Shown here one piece after another: positions 26,327-35,559 of a stretch of DNA of 64,000 nt. The position numbers were made by a program, and so were the translations under genes. The DNA is taken from positions 58,832 to 122,831 of the forward strand of contig JAWKNK010000010.1 in assembly GCA_041391745.1 (NCBI GenBank), in the 5' to 3' direction. Below the pieces are notes generated by a model that had not been told where the DNA came from, searched no databases, and saw nothing but the letters and a program-made list of their open reading frames with translations. Position 1 is the first letter of the stretch. Every line of letters starts with the position of its first letter. The stretch comes from JAIXWP01 sp041391745 (lineage in GTDB: Bacteria; Bacteroidota; Bacteroidia; Flavobacteriales_D; Sanyastnellaceae).

Positions 26327-29290
26327 TTATTTATTCCATTTTGGTTCGAAAAGGATGGATAAGTATAACATTCTACCTACCAGCGGACCTCCGTAAACTT
26401 GAAGGTTCTGATTCGTAAATGCCCTATCCAACTTATCGCTAAAGTTAGCATAATCTTTATCAAAAAATGGTTTAAGTCCAAGAATATTTGAACCACCCAG
26501 TTTGAATGTACAATCAATCTTTGGCACTTCCACACTGATTTGTGCATCTAACATATCATAAGTAGGAATTGCGCCTGTAAACTGTGGAGAACCTTCGAAT
26601 GTAAATCCTTGAATCCACTTGTAGTTTACTGCATAACCCACATGTTTGATTTTCTTGAATGCAACGAGGTCTTTTCCACTAACGCCTAAATTGTACTTAT
26701 GCTTAGGAGTGTTGAACGCAGGAATAATTGGATCGTCCGCTCCTGAATTGAGCTGATTCCAAGAATAGTTTGCTGTGAGCGTTGTCTTCTTTACGTAGTA
26801 ATTGAAGCCAATGTTAAATCCTTGAGTAGATACTTTTTCTTTGGCATTCACCGCCACGCGATATACTTGAATTCCGTTGGCAGGGAAACCACTTTGATCA
26901 AAGCGGGCTGATATTCCCAAGTTATATCCAATGAAATCTGTGTAGCGAGAATAGTAATAAGTCATATCTACATAAACCTTGGTTCCGAATATTCCACGAT
27001 ATCCAAACTCAATGGTTTTAACTCTTTCAGGACGTATTCTATCCACATTAAAATAATCCAACTCTGAGAGTCCTGTCAATAAGCTTGAACTATTTCTATA
27101 GCGATCAAAAGAATCCAATGTAATTAGTGAGTCCTTTCCTGCTTCAAATCGACCGTCCACATTTCCTAGAAGAATTGCGCGCCCAACATTGTAATACAAA
27201 TACTGATCGGCAAGTGTCGGATTTCTGAGGGCAGATGAGAAGCTCACGCGAAAGACATTGTTTGGATTTTTGGTGTACACCACACTTGCTGCCGGTGAAA
27301 AGAGTAAATTGAAATTTTGATTTTTATCCAAACGACCTGTTGCGTTTACTATCAATTTATTTTCTAAGAACTTCTTCTCCAATCCCACATAGCTCCCCAT
27401 TTCGAAGTTCTTTATCACCTTTCTTGTTGAGTCAATGGCAATTTTTCTTCCTGTATCATCTAAAACAAATGTACCATCCGGATTTCTCATGTAGGTATAT
27501 TGCAACGTATCACTAAAGATGGTTCCTTGAGATTCTGGTCGGTACCAACGTGCATTTCCTCCTACTGTGATAGTAGCCCATACAGGAGTAAACTTATACT
27601 CCCCATGCACATGGTAAAGCTTTGATTTATCATAAAACAATGATCCACCATCTGTAAATTTTTTACTTCTGATTTCATTTAATTTCTCATTGTATCGATC
27701 TGTACCAACTACGTAGGATGGCTGTAAATCTTGATTGGAAATATTGTTTACATAATCAACCGTATTTAAATAAAGCTGATTGAAAAAATCATAATCATCT
27801 ATATTCCATTGAGCCAACAAATCTTTATAAAGCTGTAATTTTTCTGCTGCAGAAAGACCACTTCCATTTACTTGAGATAAAATTTCGGCGTGTCTAGGTT
27901 GACTTTGAACGAGGTCTGGATAGTCTAAAATATTTCTCCACACAGAGGCAAATCTTGTGTTCCAATCAGCAGTAGAACCTGACGCCTCGCCCATACGAAT
28001 TCCCGTTGTAACAATGTCGTACGTTTTACCCGCATCTTCAGCAGTAGTGTAGCCACGAACAAACCACTTATTGTCTTTTTTAATTTCCAGTTTATTTTGC
28101 CAAAACTGAATATCCTTCAGACGATATCTATTATCACCTTGGTACACTGTGCTTCCAGTGCTATAATTGAATTGATAATTGATTGTAAGATCCTGTTTCA
28201 ATTTATAGTACGTTCCAATACTCGCTTTAGTATTGGTTAATCTATAGTCCGTAAGGTCTTTCTCTTTATACCCTGGTCGGTAAAAAGTTCCTAGACCTGT
28301 GTATTCAAAAGGAGAATCCGAAAAATCGTTGTTGGTCGCCACGGCTTCATCACCATAAATATTTACAGCATCAAATCCGAATGGATTGGTAGCCCCATAT
28401 GCGGAGGTTGAAATAGGTGAATAATCTTGCGCCTGCCAGTCATCCGCTTGCACATGGAAAACGGTAATCTTGTAGGCAAATTTATCCTCGCCATCTTTAT
28501 TCTTAAACACATCTGCCCATCTCACTTGAGGCTCGAGTAGGTTACGCTCTCCCACTCTCAATTGAGCAGTCAATCCATTAAAAATAAATGGATTTTTAGT
28601 TTCCATATTGATTACACCATTGAAAGCTCCAGGCCCGAAAAATGCGCTGCTCGCGCCTTGCACGATGTCCACACTTTTCACGTCAAGGTCTGGTGCGCCA
28701 AGAAAATTTCCCAATGAGAAATTCAAACCCGGCGACTGGTTATCGACACCATCAATCAATTGCAATGTTCGAACAGGAGAAGTACTATTGAAACCACGGG
28801 TATTGATTACGCGGAATCCGAGAGAAGCCGTCGTTAAATCAACTCCCTTCAGTGAACCCAAAGCCTCATAAAAACTTCCAGATGGAGCTTGTTTGATGGC
28901 CACAAGATCTAGATTTTCAACCGTGAGTGGCGCTTGCTTTTGTTTTTCAGTAACGCGAATATCTTCAATGACCAATTCAGGCATCAAGAGTCCAACATCT
29001 GATAATTTTATTTTTAGTCTTTGATCTACGCTGGTTACTTCAATTTCTTGCTCCTCATATCCGACCAAACGCACTAGCAATACGACCGGCAATTTTTCTA
29101 CTTTAAGTGAAAATTCGCCTTCAAAATCCGTGGTAGTTCCATTAGATGTTCCTTTTTCACCGACAGAGACACCGAAAAGCTTTTCGCCACTGCTCTGATC
29201 TTCAACACTTCCTACAATAGTTTGTGCCAATACATCACCGGTCAAAAACACGAACAAACAAATTATGGCTGCATTAAAAAGAGACTTCAT
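26327..29290 (-). CDS. TonB-dependent outer-membrane receptor with N-terminal carboxypeptidase-like domain
   Basis: 987 residues. A signal peptide to about residue 22 (GDVLAQ) is followed by a CarboxypepD_reg-like domain (VGSVEDQSSGEKLFGVSV, about 25-105), a plug domain (about 125-235, containing VINTRGFNSTSPVRTLQLIDGVDNQSPG and the NGVINMETKNP element) and a long beta barrel to the C-terminus. It imports a ligand across the outer membrane using TonB energy; the ligand cannot be told from sequence. No SusD partner is adjacent. The partner is the T9SS esterase-like protein directly downstream. Related receptors of this architecture are common in Flavobacteria. Confidence 0.93.
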   Translation of the reverse strand: MKSLFNAAIICLFVFLTGDVLAQTIVGSVEDQSSGEKLFGVSVGEKGTSNGTTTDFEGEFSLKVEKLPVVLLVRLVGYEEQEIEVTSVDQRLKIKLSDVGLLMPELVIEDIRVTEKQKQAPLTVENLDLVAIKQAPSGSFYEALGSLKGVDLTTASLGFRVINTRGFNSTSPVRTLQLIDGVDNQSPGLNFSLGNFLGAPDLDVKSVDIVQGASSAFFGPGAFNGVINMETKNPFIFNGLTAQLRVGERNLLEPQVRWADVFKNKDGEDKFAYKITVFHVQADDWQAQDYSPISTSAYGATNPFGFDAVNIYGDEAVATNNDFSDSPFEYTGLGTFYRPGYKEKDLTDYRLTNTKASIGTYYKLKQDLTINYQFNYSTGSTVYQGDNRYRLKDIQFWQNKLEIKKDNKWFVRGYTTAEDAGKTYDIVTTGIRMGEASGSTADWNTRFASVWRNILDYPDLVQSQPRHAEILSQVNGSGLSAAEKLQLYKDLLAQWNIDDYDFFNQLYLNTVDYVNNISNQDLQPSYVVGTDRYNEKLNEIRSKKFTDGGSLFYDKSKLYHVHGEYKFTPVWATITVGGNARWYRPESQGTIFSDTLQYTYMRNPDGTFVLDDTGRKIAIDSTRKVIKNFEMGSYVGLEKKFLENKLIVNATGRLDKNQNFNLLFSPAASVVYTKNPNNVFRVSFSSALRNPTLADQYLYYNVGRAILLGNVDGRFEAGKDSLITLDSFDRYRNSSSLLTGLSELDYFNVDRIRPERVKTIEFGYRGIFGTKVYVDMTYYYSRYTDFIGYNLGISARFDQSGFPANGIQVYRVAVNAKEKVSTQGFNIGFNYYVKKTTLTANYSWNQLNSGADDPIIPAFNTPKHKYNLGVSGKDLVAFKKIKHVGYAVNYKWIQGFTFEGSPQFTGAIPTYDMLDAQISVEVPKIDCTFKLGGSNILGLKPFFDKDYANFSDKLDRAFTNQNLQVYGGPLVGRMLYLSILFEPKWNK

Positions 29291-29358
29291 ACTGTGGTTA
29301 AGGGTTATGCTAAGAAGCTAAAATAGGGAGTTTTTGCAAAAAAGCTATGGCTGCATAG

Positions 29359-29396
29359 AAAAAAACACAACTGTCTTTTCGACAATTGTGTTTTTT
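29359..29396 (-). terminator. Terminator after the fused E1 gene
   Basis: ACACAACTGTC / GACAATTGTGT stem with one mismatch and a 5-nt loop, flanked by A and T runs on both sides. It lies 25 bases beyond the E1 stop and also upstream of the TonB receptor gene, separating the two minus-strand units. Confidence 0.8.
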
Positions 29397-29420
29397 AAAA
29401 GTCTATTCTAAAATACCGAA

Positions 29421-31841
29421 TTAATAAATCTCGGGAAATTGATTTGGATTTGATTCACTCATGATAGCATATGCGGCGTCGAATATGTCTTCTACGCTTG
29501 GCTTGCTGAAGTAATCTCCATCCGTACCGTATGCTGGTAAATGTGCCTTCGCGCTGAGTGTTACAGGTTCGCTATCCAGATACTTGAACCCTCCTTGCTT
29601 GTTGATAATTTGATCTAATAAATAAGCTGTAGTTCCGCTTGGCACGTCTTCATCAACGATCAACAGGCGGTTTGTTTTTTCTACACTTTTCGCGCAAATT
29701 CCTTCATTGTCAAATGGCAATAAAGTTCTTGCATCGACCAATTCAACATCGATGCCCGCTTCACTAAGTTGTTCAGCGGCTGCCACACAAAGGTTGAAAG
29801 TAGAACCATAACTAACAATCGTTAAGTCCTTTCCTTCTTTCACTACTTCGGGCACTCCCATTGGAATGGTGTATTCACCGAGGTTCGAAGGTTTTCTTTC
29901 TTTCGAGCGATAACCATTTAAGCATTCTACTACTATAGCTGGCTCATCTGACTTCAGTAAGGTGTTGTACATTCCTGCAGCTTGCATCATGTTTCGTGGT
30001 ACACACACCACCATACCTCGCACGCTATTAATGATACTTGCCATCGGGCTTCCCGAGTGCCATATTCCTTCCAAGCGGTGTCCGCGTGTGCTGATGATCA
30101 AAGGAGCTTTTTGACCTCCTCTTGTTCTGTATTGAATGCTCGCCAAATCATCTCTCATGATTTGCAAAGCATAGAATATATAATCGAGGTATTGAATTTC
30201 TGCTACAGGTCGAAGTCCTCTCATCGCCATACCGATACCTTGACCGATAATGGTGGCTTCACGAATTCCGCTATCCGACACACGAAGCGATCCATATTTC
30301 TCTTGAAGCCCTTCACATGTTTGATTCACTCCGCCAATCTTACCAACATCTTCACCGTAAATCAAAACTTCAGGCAGTTCTTCCAATTTAATATCCCAGA
30401 AATCGCGAAGGATGATTCTACCGTCCACCATTTCGGAATTCTCTCCAAACTCGGGAGCAACTTCAGTGATATTGCTAACGCTCCATTGCGATTCGCTATA
30501 TAAAGTCGAACTGTAACGAATATTACACTTCTTCTCCATAGCTTTCAACCACAAGTTTAAAGCAGTTCTTGCAGGGAAATTAAGTCCTCTGGTAGCGCGC
30601 AATGCACGTTTTGAAACTGAAAAAATATCTTTGCGAATCGGCTCAGAGTTCTTTTTAATTTCATCCAACAATGCGCTAAGTTCTGAAACATGAGAAGCTT
30701 CATTTACCATGTTTTGCATTTGCGCAACACATGCTTCCACATCGTGTTGAATGTCTTCTCTGAATTCAGCCCAAGCTTCTTTTTGCTCATTGCGCACTTG
30801 CTTCTTCGCTTCTTCTCTTATTTCCTCCAACTCCTTTTCAGAAGCTGCGCCATCTAATACAATAAACTTTTTGAATTGAACGAGACAATCGTATTCTTCA
30901 TACCATTCGAGCAATGATTTGTCTTTATAACGCTCGTGACTTCCGCTTGTAGAGTGACCCTGAGGTTGAGTCAATTCTTCAACGTGTACCAAAGTAGGAA
31001 TATGATTTTCCCTTGTATATGCTACAGCTTTTTCATAGGTCATCAATAGTTCAGGATAGTTCCATCCTTTTACTTTAAAAATTTTGATACCGTTATTGCT
31101 AGTAGTTGTTTTTTCAAATCCGCTAAGTGCAGTTGAAATGCTCTCTTTTACGGTTTGATATTTTTTCGGTACCGAAATTCCCCATCCATTATCCCACACA
31201 CTCATGCACATTGGCACGCCAAGAACTGCCGCTGCATTCATCGATTCCCAAAACAATCCTTCAGAAGTACTTGAGTCACCAATGGTACCAAAAGCCACTT
31301 CATTTCCTTTATTACTGAATTGTGTGAACGAAGCCAATCCAGGAAGTTGACGAAACATTTTAGATGCTTGCGCCAACCCTAAAAGTCGAGGCATTTGTCC
31401 TGCAGTAGGACTAATATCAGAAGAACTATTTTTTAAGTTCGCTACATCTTTGAAACTGCCATCATCATTCAAGAATCGTGTGGCATAGTGTCCACCCATT
31501 TGACGTCCGCCAGAAGTCGGTTCTTTGTCCACTTCCGTATGGGCATAGAGTGCAGCGAAATATTGTTTCACCGTAAGTTCACCAATAGCCATCATGAATG
31601 TTTGATCGCGATAGTATCCCGATCTCCAATCGCCATTCTTGAATTGTTTGGCCATAGCAATTTGAGCAAGCTCTTTACCATCGCCAAATATTCCAAACTT
31701 GGCCTTTCCGGTTAATACTTCTTTCCTTCCCAACAATGAAGCTTCACGACTGATGCAAGCCAATCTGTAATCTTCTAACATACGCTGTCTGATTTTTTCT
31801 TCAGTAAGAATATGTTCAGGTGTTTCGAATGTTTTTGACAT
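29421..31841 (-). CDS. Fused alpha+beta 2-oxoacid dehydrogenase E1 component (branched-chain / 2-oxoisovalerate type)
   Basis: 806 residues from ATG 31841 (MSKTFETPEH). The N-terminal half (to about 400) is the E1 alpha, thiamine-diphosphate-binding part: RDQTFMMAIG, then GDSSTSEGLFWESMN with the GDG-like cofactor motif near 190. The C-terminal half (from about 470) is the E1 beta transketolase-like part: IYGEDVGKIGGVNQ, RVSDSGIREATIIGQGIGMA, and the C-terminal transketolase domain with VDARTLLPFD. It decarboxylates branched-chain 2-oxoacids as part of a dehydrogenase complex, supplying acyl-CoA for branched fatty acids or catabolism. Fused E1 is usual in Bacteroidota. E2 and E3 are not in the window. 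Confidence 0.92.
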   Translation of the reverse strand: MSKTFETPEHILTEEKIRQRMLEDYRLACISREASLLGRKEVLTGKAKFGIFGDGKELAQIAMAKQFKNGDWRSGYYRDQTFMMAIGELTVKQYFAALYAHTEVDKEPTSGGRQMGGHYATRFLNDDGSFKDVANLKNSSSDISPTAGQMPRLLGLAQASKMFRQLPGLASFTQFSNKGNEVAFGTIGDSSTSEGLFWESMNAAAVLGVPMCMSVWDNGWGISVPKKYQTVKESISTALSGFEKTTTSNNGIKIFKVKGWNYPELLMTYEKAVAYTRENHIPTLVHVEELTQPQGHSTSGSHERYKDKSLLEWYEEYDCLVQFKKFIVLDGAASEKELEEIREEAKKQVRNEQKEAWAEFREDIQHDVEACVAQMQNMVNEASHVSELSALLDEIKKNSEPIRKDIFSVSKRALRATRGLNFPARTALNLWLKAMEKKCNIRYSSTLYSESQWSVSNITEVAPEFGENSEMVDGRIILRDFWDIKLEELPEVLIYGEDVGKIGGVNQTCEGLQEKYGSLRVSDSGIREATIIGQGIGMAMRGLRPVAEIQYLDYIFYALQIMRDDLASIQYRTRGGQKAPLIISTRGHRLEGIWHSGSPMASIINSVRGMVVCVPRNMMQAAGMYNTLLKSDEPAIVVECLNGYRSKERKPSNLGEYTIPMGVPEVVKEGKDLTIVSYGSTFNLCVAAAEQLSEAGIDVELVDARTLLPFDNEGICAKSVEKTNRLLIVDEDVPSGTTAYLLDQIINKQGGFKYLDSEPVTLSAKAHLPAYGTDGDYFSKPSVEDIFDAAYAIMSESNPNQFPEIY

Positions 31842-31845
31842 GTTA

Positions 31846-31853
31846 CAAATATA
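31846..31853 (-). promoter_or_regulatory. -7 box (TATATTTG) for the fused E1 gene, four bases from the ATG
   Basis: Exact TAnnTTTG match on the minus strand. Only four bases (31842-31845) separate it from ATG 31841, the same geometry as at aroB, so the transcript is probably leaderless. Confidence 0.6.
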
Positions 31854-31860
31854 AGGATTT

Positions 31861-32778
31861 TCAGGCAGATTTCTGAGCGTAAGCAGAGGCGACTTGCCCC
31901 GCCAATGCTGCATTGTTGTAAACTAATTGAAGATTAGCCAAAAGACTTTTACCTGCCGTCACTTCTTTAATTTTCGTTAATAAAAATGGAGTGAGTCTTT
32001 TCCCATTAATTCCCAAGTTTTTAGCCTCATCAACGGCCGCAGCCACAACGGGCTCTATCAATTCAGCAGAGATCTCAAATTCACTAGGAATCGGGTTTGA
32101 AATGAGCACTCCTCCTTGCAGCCCCATCCACCATTTTAAATGGAGAAACTCGGCAATTTCATTCGCAGTTTTCATGTTCATTTCAAGAGCTATTCCAGAA
32201 GACCTGCTATAAAAAGCACCGAAAGTATCACTATTGAATCCAATAACTGGTACGCCAAAAGATTCGAGCACTTCCAATGTTGCAGGAATATCCAAAATGG
32301 CTTTGGCGCCTGCACTCACAACAGCAACCGAAGTATTTTGCAACTCATACAAATCAGCAGAGATGTCGAGCGAACTTTCCCACCCTCTGTGCACGCCACC
32401 AATTCCTCCAGTAGCAAATACGCGAATTCCCGCCATACTTGCTGCTATCATTGTAGCCGCAACGGTAGTCGCACCGACAGACTTATTTTGAATCACAAAA
32501 GGGAAATCTCTTCGACTGACTTTAACTACATTTTTGCTATTGGCAAGAATCTCCAAATCTCGGGCGTTACACCCTACTTTTATTTTCCCATTCATAATGG
32601 CGATGGTAGCAGGTACCGCCCCGTTTTCTCGCACAATCGACTCCACTTTATTTGCCATTGCAACATTATCGGGATAAGGCATCCCGTGTGAAATAATCGT
32701 CGACTCAAGTGCCACAACAGGCAGACCCTGTTGAAGTGCTTCCTTTACTTCATCGGTAAATTCTAATAGTGAACTCAT
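31861..32778 (-). CDS. psuG: Pseudouridine-5'-phosphate glycosidase
   Basis: 305 residues from ATG 32778. It splits pseudouridine 5'-phosphate to uracil and ribose 5-phosphate (reversible). Family hallmarks are ALESTIISHGMPYPDNVAMA near the N-terminus, the catalytic-Lys region (GKIKVGC), TTVAATMIAASMAGIRVFATGGIGGVHRG (about 110-140), and PVIGFNSDTFGAFYSRSSG. No pseudouridine kinase (psuK) is adjacent; the divergent neighbour is an ABC exporter. The frame extends upstream to 32850, but the residues there do not resemble the family. Confidence 0.94.
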   Translation of the reverse strand: MSSLLEFTDEVKEALQQGLPVVALESTIISHGMPYPDNVAMANKVESIVRENGAVPATIAIMNGKIKVGCNARDLEILANSKNVVKVSRRDFPFVIQNKSVGATTVAATMIAASMAGIRVFATGGIGGVHRGWESSLDISADLYELQNTSVAVVSAGAKAILDIPATLEVLESFGVPVIGFNSDTFGAFYSRSSGIALEMNMKTANEIAEFLHLKWWMGLQGGVLISNPIPSEFEISAELIEPVVAAAVDEAKNLGINGKRLTPFLLTKIKEVTAGKSLLANLQLVYNNAALAGQVASAYAQKSA

Positions 32779-32836
32779 TTTGCAAATTAATGTAAAACAT
32801 TGATTTGAGTTAACAACAAAAGACACACAACAGCAG

Positions 32837-32844
32837 TAAGTTTG
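32837..32844 (+). promoter_or_regulatory. -7 box (TAAGTTTG) for the ABC exporter
   Basis: Exact TAnnTTTG match, 9 bases before ATG 32854. An in-frame TTG lies within this box, which argues for the ATG as start. Confidence 0.5.
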
Positions 32845-32853
32845 CCTCACCGT

Positions 32854-34605
32854 ATGAAATTACTTTTATCTTATTTAAAACAAAGCAAAAAGCCATTGGT
32901 ATTGGCGCTAATTCTTGCTGCAATTAATCAAATTTTCTCGCTGATCGACCCTATGATTACGGGTAGAATGTTTCAGCAACTTGCGGTCAATTATGGCGAT
33001 TACAAAGATCGTGGCAGCGATTTCCTTCATGATCTTATCATTTTCCTTCTAATGAGTATGGGAGCCGCGATGGTTTCTCGAATAGCTAAGAATTTTCAAG
33101 ATTATTTCACCAATGTAGTTATTCAACGAACAGGTGCGAAAATGTACAGTGATGGTATTCAGCATTCACTCGAATTACCTTACGAAGTATTCGAAGACCA
33201 AAGAAGTGGAGAGACATTGGGTAAACTTCAAAAAGTACGAACCGATAGCGAGAAATTCATTACAGTTTTCATCGCTATTTTATTCCAAAGTGTAGTCGGA
33301 TTAATCTTCGTTTTGAATTACGCTATCTCAGTGCATTGGTTGATTGGTCCATTATTTTTAATTACCGCTCCTCTACTTGCTACTGTGAGCAGTCTTTTGA
33401 GCAAGAGAATCAAAGTAATTTCTAAAAAAATTCTTGGTGAAACCACTGCCCTTGCTGGAGCAACAACAGAATCTTTGAGAAATATTGAGTTGGTAAAAAG
33501 TCTAGGTCTGACCAATCAAGAAGTGAATAGACTCAACAATACCACGTCGAAGATTCTAGGTTTGGAATTGAAAAAAGTGAAGTACATCCGCTCACTCAGT
33601 TTCGTGCAAGGAACTACCGTCAACTTTGTTCGTACATGTTTGATTGCATTCTTGTATTGGTTGGTTTTTAAAGAACAAATTGTGCCCGGACAATTGCTGA
33701 CCTTGACCTTCTTCAGCTTCTTCGTTTTCGGTCCATTGCAAGAAATGGGGAATGTAATTACCGCTTACCGCGAAGCCGAAGCTTCATTACAAAACTTTGA
33801 TGAGCTTTTGAGTACACCAAAAGAATACCGACCTGAAACACCTGAGTCCATCGTGAATTTGGATGAGTTTTCTTTTGATAAAGTTTCGTTCAAACATCGT
33901 AGCGCACAATCACCTGCACTGGATGAGATTTCCTTTAAAGTAAATAAAGGTGAAACAGTCGCTTTTGTGGGTCCATCCGGCAGCGGAAAAACGACGCTTG
34001 TAAAATTATTGGTTGGCTTATATCAACCGAAGGCCGGATCCATTTTTTACAATAATATCGACGGGAAAACTCTAGAGATTGATAGTCTTAGAAAGCAGAT
34101 AGGATTCGTAACTCAGGATACACAGTTGTTTGCTGGAACAATAAAAGAAAACCTTCTATTTGTGAAGCCAGACGCCACAGATGAAGAAGTGTTGGAAGCT
34201 TTGAAAAAAGCTTCGTGTGACCGGTTATTGGAACGTGCAGAAAATGGCATTGACACAATGATTGGAGAAGGAGGAATTAAAATTTCTGGTGGTGAAAAAC
34301 AACGTTTGAGCATCGCTCGTGCGTTACTTCGCAAACCAAAACTTCTTGTCTTGGACGAGGCTACGTCTGCATTAGATTCACTTACTGAAGAAGAAATCAA
34401 TGACACCGTAAAAAGCATTAACGCCAACAAGGACATTATTACCATTCTCATCGCTCACAGATTATCCACCATCATGCACGCTGATCGCATTTATGTTTTA
34501 GAAAAAGGACAAATGGCGGAAGCAGGAAATCACAAAGATCTTTTGGAAGAAAAAGGATTGTATTACGCCATGTGGCGTCAGCAAATCGGAGAACGTAAAA
34601 ACTAA
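32854..34605 (+). CDS. ABC exporter, fused permease and ATP-binding protein
   Basis: 583 residues from ATG 32854. The N-terminal membrane domain has about six helices (to about 320). The nucleotide-binding domain has Walker A GPSGSGKTTL (about 376), signature ISGGEKQRLSIARALL (about 480), Walker B KLLVLDEATSALDS (about 500) and a switch His in IAHRLSTI (about 535). It is a half-transporter that would dimerise, of the lipid A/multidrug exporter type (MsbA-like). The substrate cannot be deduced. Its stop overlaps the convergent alkB-like gene by 4 bp. Confidence 0.92.
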   Translation: MKLLLSYLKQSKKPLVLALILAAINQIFSLIDPMITGRMFQQLAVNYGDYKDRGSDFLHDLIIFLLMSMGAAMVSRIAKNFQDYFTNVVIQRTGAKMYSDGIQHSLELPYEVFEDQRSGETLGKLQKVRTDSEKFITVFIAILFQSVVGLIFVLNYAISVHWLIGPLFLITAPLLATVSSLLSKRIKVISKKILGETTALAGATTESLRNIELVKSLGLTNQEVNRLNNTTSKILGLELKKVKYIRSLSFVQGTTVNFVRTCLIAFLYWLVFKEQIVPGQLLTLTFFSFFVFGPLQEMGNVITAYREAEASLQNFDELLSTPKEYRPETPESIVNLDEFSFDKVSFKHRSAQSPALDEISFKVNKGETVAFVGPSGSGKTTLVKLLVGLYQPKAGSIFYNNIDGKTLEIDSLRKQIGFVTQDTQLFAGTIKENLLFVKPDATDEEVLEALKKASCDRLLERAENGIDTMIGEGGIKISGGEKQRLSIARALLRKPKLLVLDEATSALDSLTEEEINDTVKSINANKDIITILIAHRLSTIMHADRIYVLEKGQMAEAGNHKDLLEEKGLYYAMWRQQIGERKN

Positions 34606-35162
34606 GGCTGAATAATCCTACGAAAGGTTAAATTAATTCTTGGTTCTCCAAGTGTTTTTGATTTCGGAATAGCATGTTGCCAATCGGATTGAAATTCCTT
34701 CATTACGAGAAGGGAATTATGATGCAATAACACTTCTGCCTTCTGATTGTTTTGCTTCGAACGGAACTGCATTTTTCGCGTTCCTCCCAGCGACAAACTT
34801 GCAATCATAGTTGCGTCTATTTCCTTCTCATTATCCGAATGCCAGCCCATGCTGTCACTACCCGTTCGATAATAATTAAGAAGTACCGAATTAAAGTCAA
34901 ATTGCAACTTGGAAGACAAATCTTCCATTATTAATTTCAAGTACAAAGGCAACTTTGCCTCTGGCCAATGAATGTTGCTATATCGATATGGGGGACCATA
35001 CCACATCGTTAGACGCGGCTCCTTGTGCTCTTTGCCGAAAACTTGAATATCATTTTGCACCCAAGGTGTTTGGCTTAACAAAGTTTGAAACAAATCCTCC
35101 GGACAAGAGTAGTTGTCCTCTAAAAGAAGCTCTGCATTCGCCTCTTTAAAAATGGAAATCAT
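34602..35162 (-). CDS. AlkB-like 2-oxoglutarate/Fe(II)-dependent dioxygenase
   Basis: 186 residues. AlkB-type enzymes remove alkyl lesions from nucleic acid bases using 2-oxoglutarate, oxygen and Fe(II). The iron-binding HxD is in WHSDNE (about 117-122), the distal His in WQHAIPK (about 160) and the 2-oxoglutarate-binding Arg pair in RINLTFR (about 176). The substrate-lid segment PRLTMWYGPPYRYS (about 50-62) is also typical. Its start overlaps the tatA stop by 4 bp (ATGA), so it is co-translated with tatA. Confidence 0.9.
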   Translation of the reverse strand: MISIFKEANAELLLEDNYSCPEDLFQTLLSQTPWVQNDIQVFGKEHKEPRLTMWYGPPYRYSNIHWPEAKLPLYLKLIMEDLSSKLQFDFNSVLLNYYRTGSDSMGWHSDNEKEIDATMIASLSLGGTRKMQFRSKQNNQKAEVLLHHNSLLVMKEFQSDWQHAIPKSKTLGEPRINLTFRRIIQP

Positions 35163-35485
35163 TCCGCTGATTGTTCGCCGGACTTTTCTTCTATGTTGTC
35201 CTCTTTCGGCGCGGGCGTAGGCTCAGCACGACGAGGAATAGAAGGTGACTTTTGTTGATGTGGGTGTTCTTCATCCTCAAGGCCTAAATCAATTTGATCA
35301 AGCTTAATATTTGCTTGTTTCTTGATTTCATTGGCACTCGACATGATTTCATTTTGAACATCCTTTGCAGCATTTCGAAATTGGTAAACTGCTTTACCGA
35401 GAGTTTGAGCCAAAGCAGGTACACCTTTCGCTCCGAAAAGCAAAAGATAAACAAAGAGAATCATTACAATTTCACCTGCTGACAT
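35159..35485 (-). CDS. tatA: Sec-independent translocase subunit, TatA/TatB family
   Basis: 108 residues from ATG 35485. One N-terminal transmembrane helix (about 5-20) is followed by FGAKGVPALAQTLGKAVYQFR, an amphipathic helix of TatA type, then a charged Pro-rich tail. It forms part of the twin-arginine export channel. In-frame TTG 35494 lies inside a promoter box, so the ATG is preferred; AAGG precedes it. The gene starts right after the secDF terminator. TatC is not in the window. Confidence 0.87.
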   Translation of the reverse strand: MSAGEIVMILFVYLLLFGAKGVPALAQTLGKAVYQFRNAAKDVQNEIMSSANEIKKQANIKLDQIDLGLEDEEHPHQQKSPSIPRRAEPTPAPKEDNIEEKSGEQSAE

Positions 35486-35491
35486 ACCTTG

Positions 35492-35499
35492 CAAAACTA
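35492..35499 (-). promoter_or_regulatory. -7 box (TAGTTTTG) for tatA-alkB, just inside the secDF terminator
   Basis: Exact TAnnTTTG match, six bases before ATG 35485. It lies between the secDF terminator T run (to 35502) and the start codon, so terminator and next promoter are nearly contiguous. Confidence 0.5.
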
Positions 35500-35501
35500 C
35501 T

Positions 35502-35530
35502 AAAAAAAGACCCCGTATGCACGGGGTCTT
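35502..35530 (-). terminator. Terminator after secDF
   Basis: Perfect 10-bp stem AAGACCCCGT / ACGGGGTCTT with a 4-nt loop; on the minus strand it runs into a T tract. It lies 29 bases beyond the secDF stop. Confidence 0.88.
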
Positions 35531-35559
35531 CTCTTTCTATCAATATTTAAGAAATATTA

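Noticed and set aside
26327..29290. SusC/SusD polysaccharide utilisation locus
   Set aside because: No SusD-like lipoprotein or glycoside hydrolase is adjacent; only an esterase-like T9SS protein accompanies the receptor.
31842..31913. N-terminal extension of the E1 protein to 31913
   Set aside because: The extra residues pass through the promoter box and do not resemble the family; ATG 31841 begins a family-like N-terminus.
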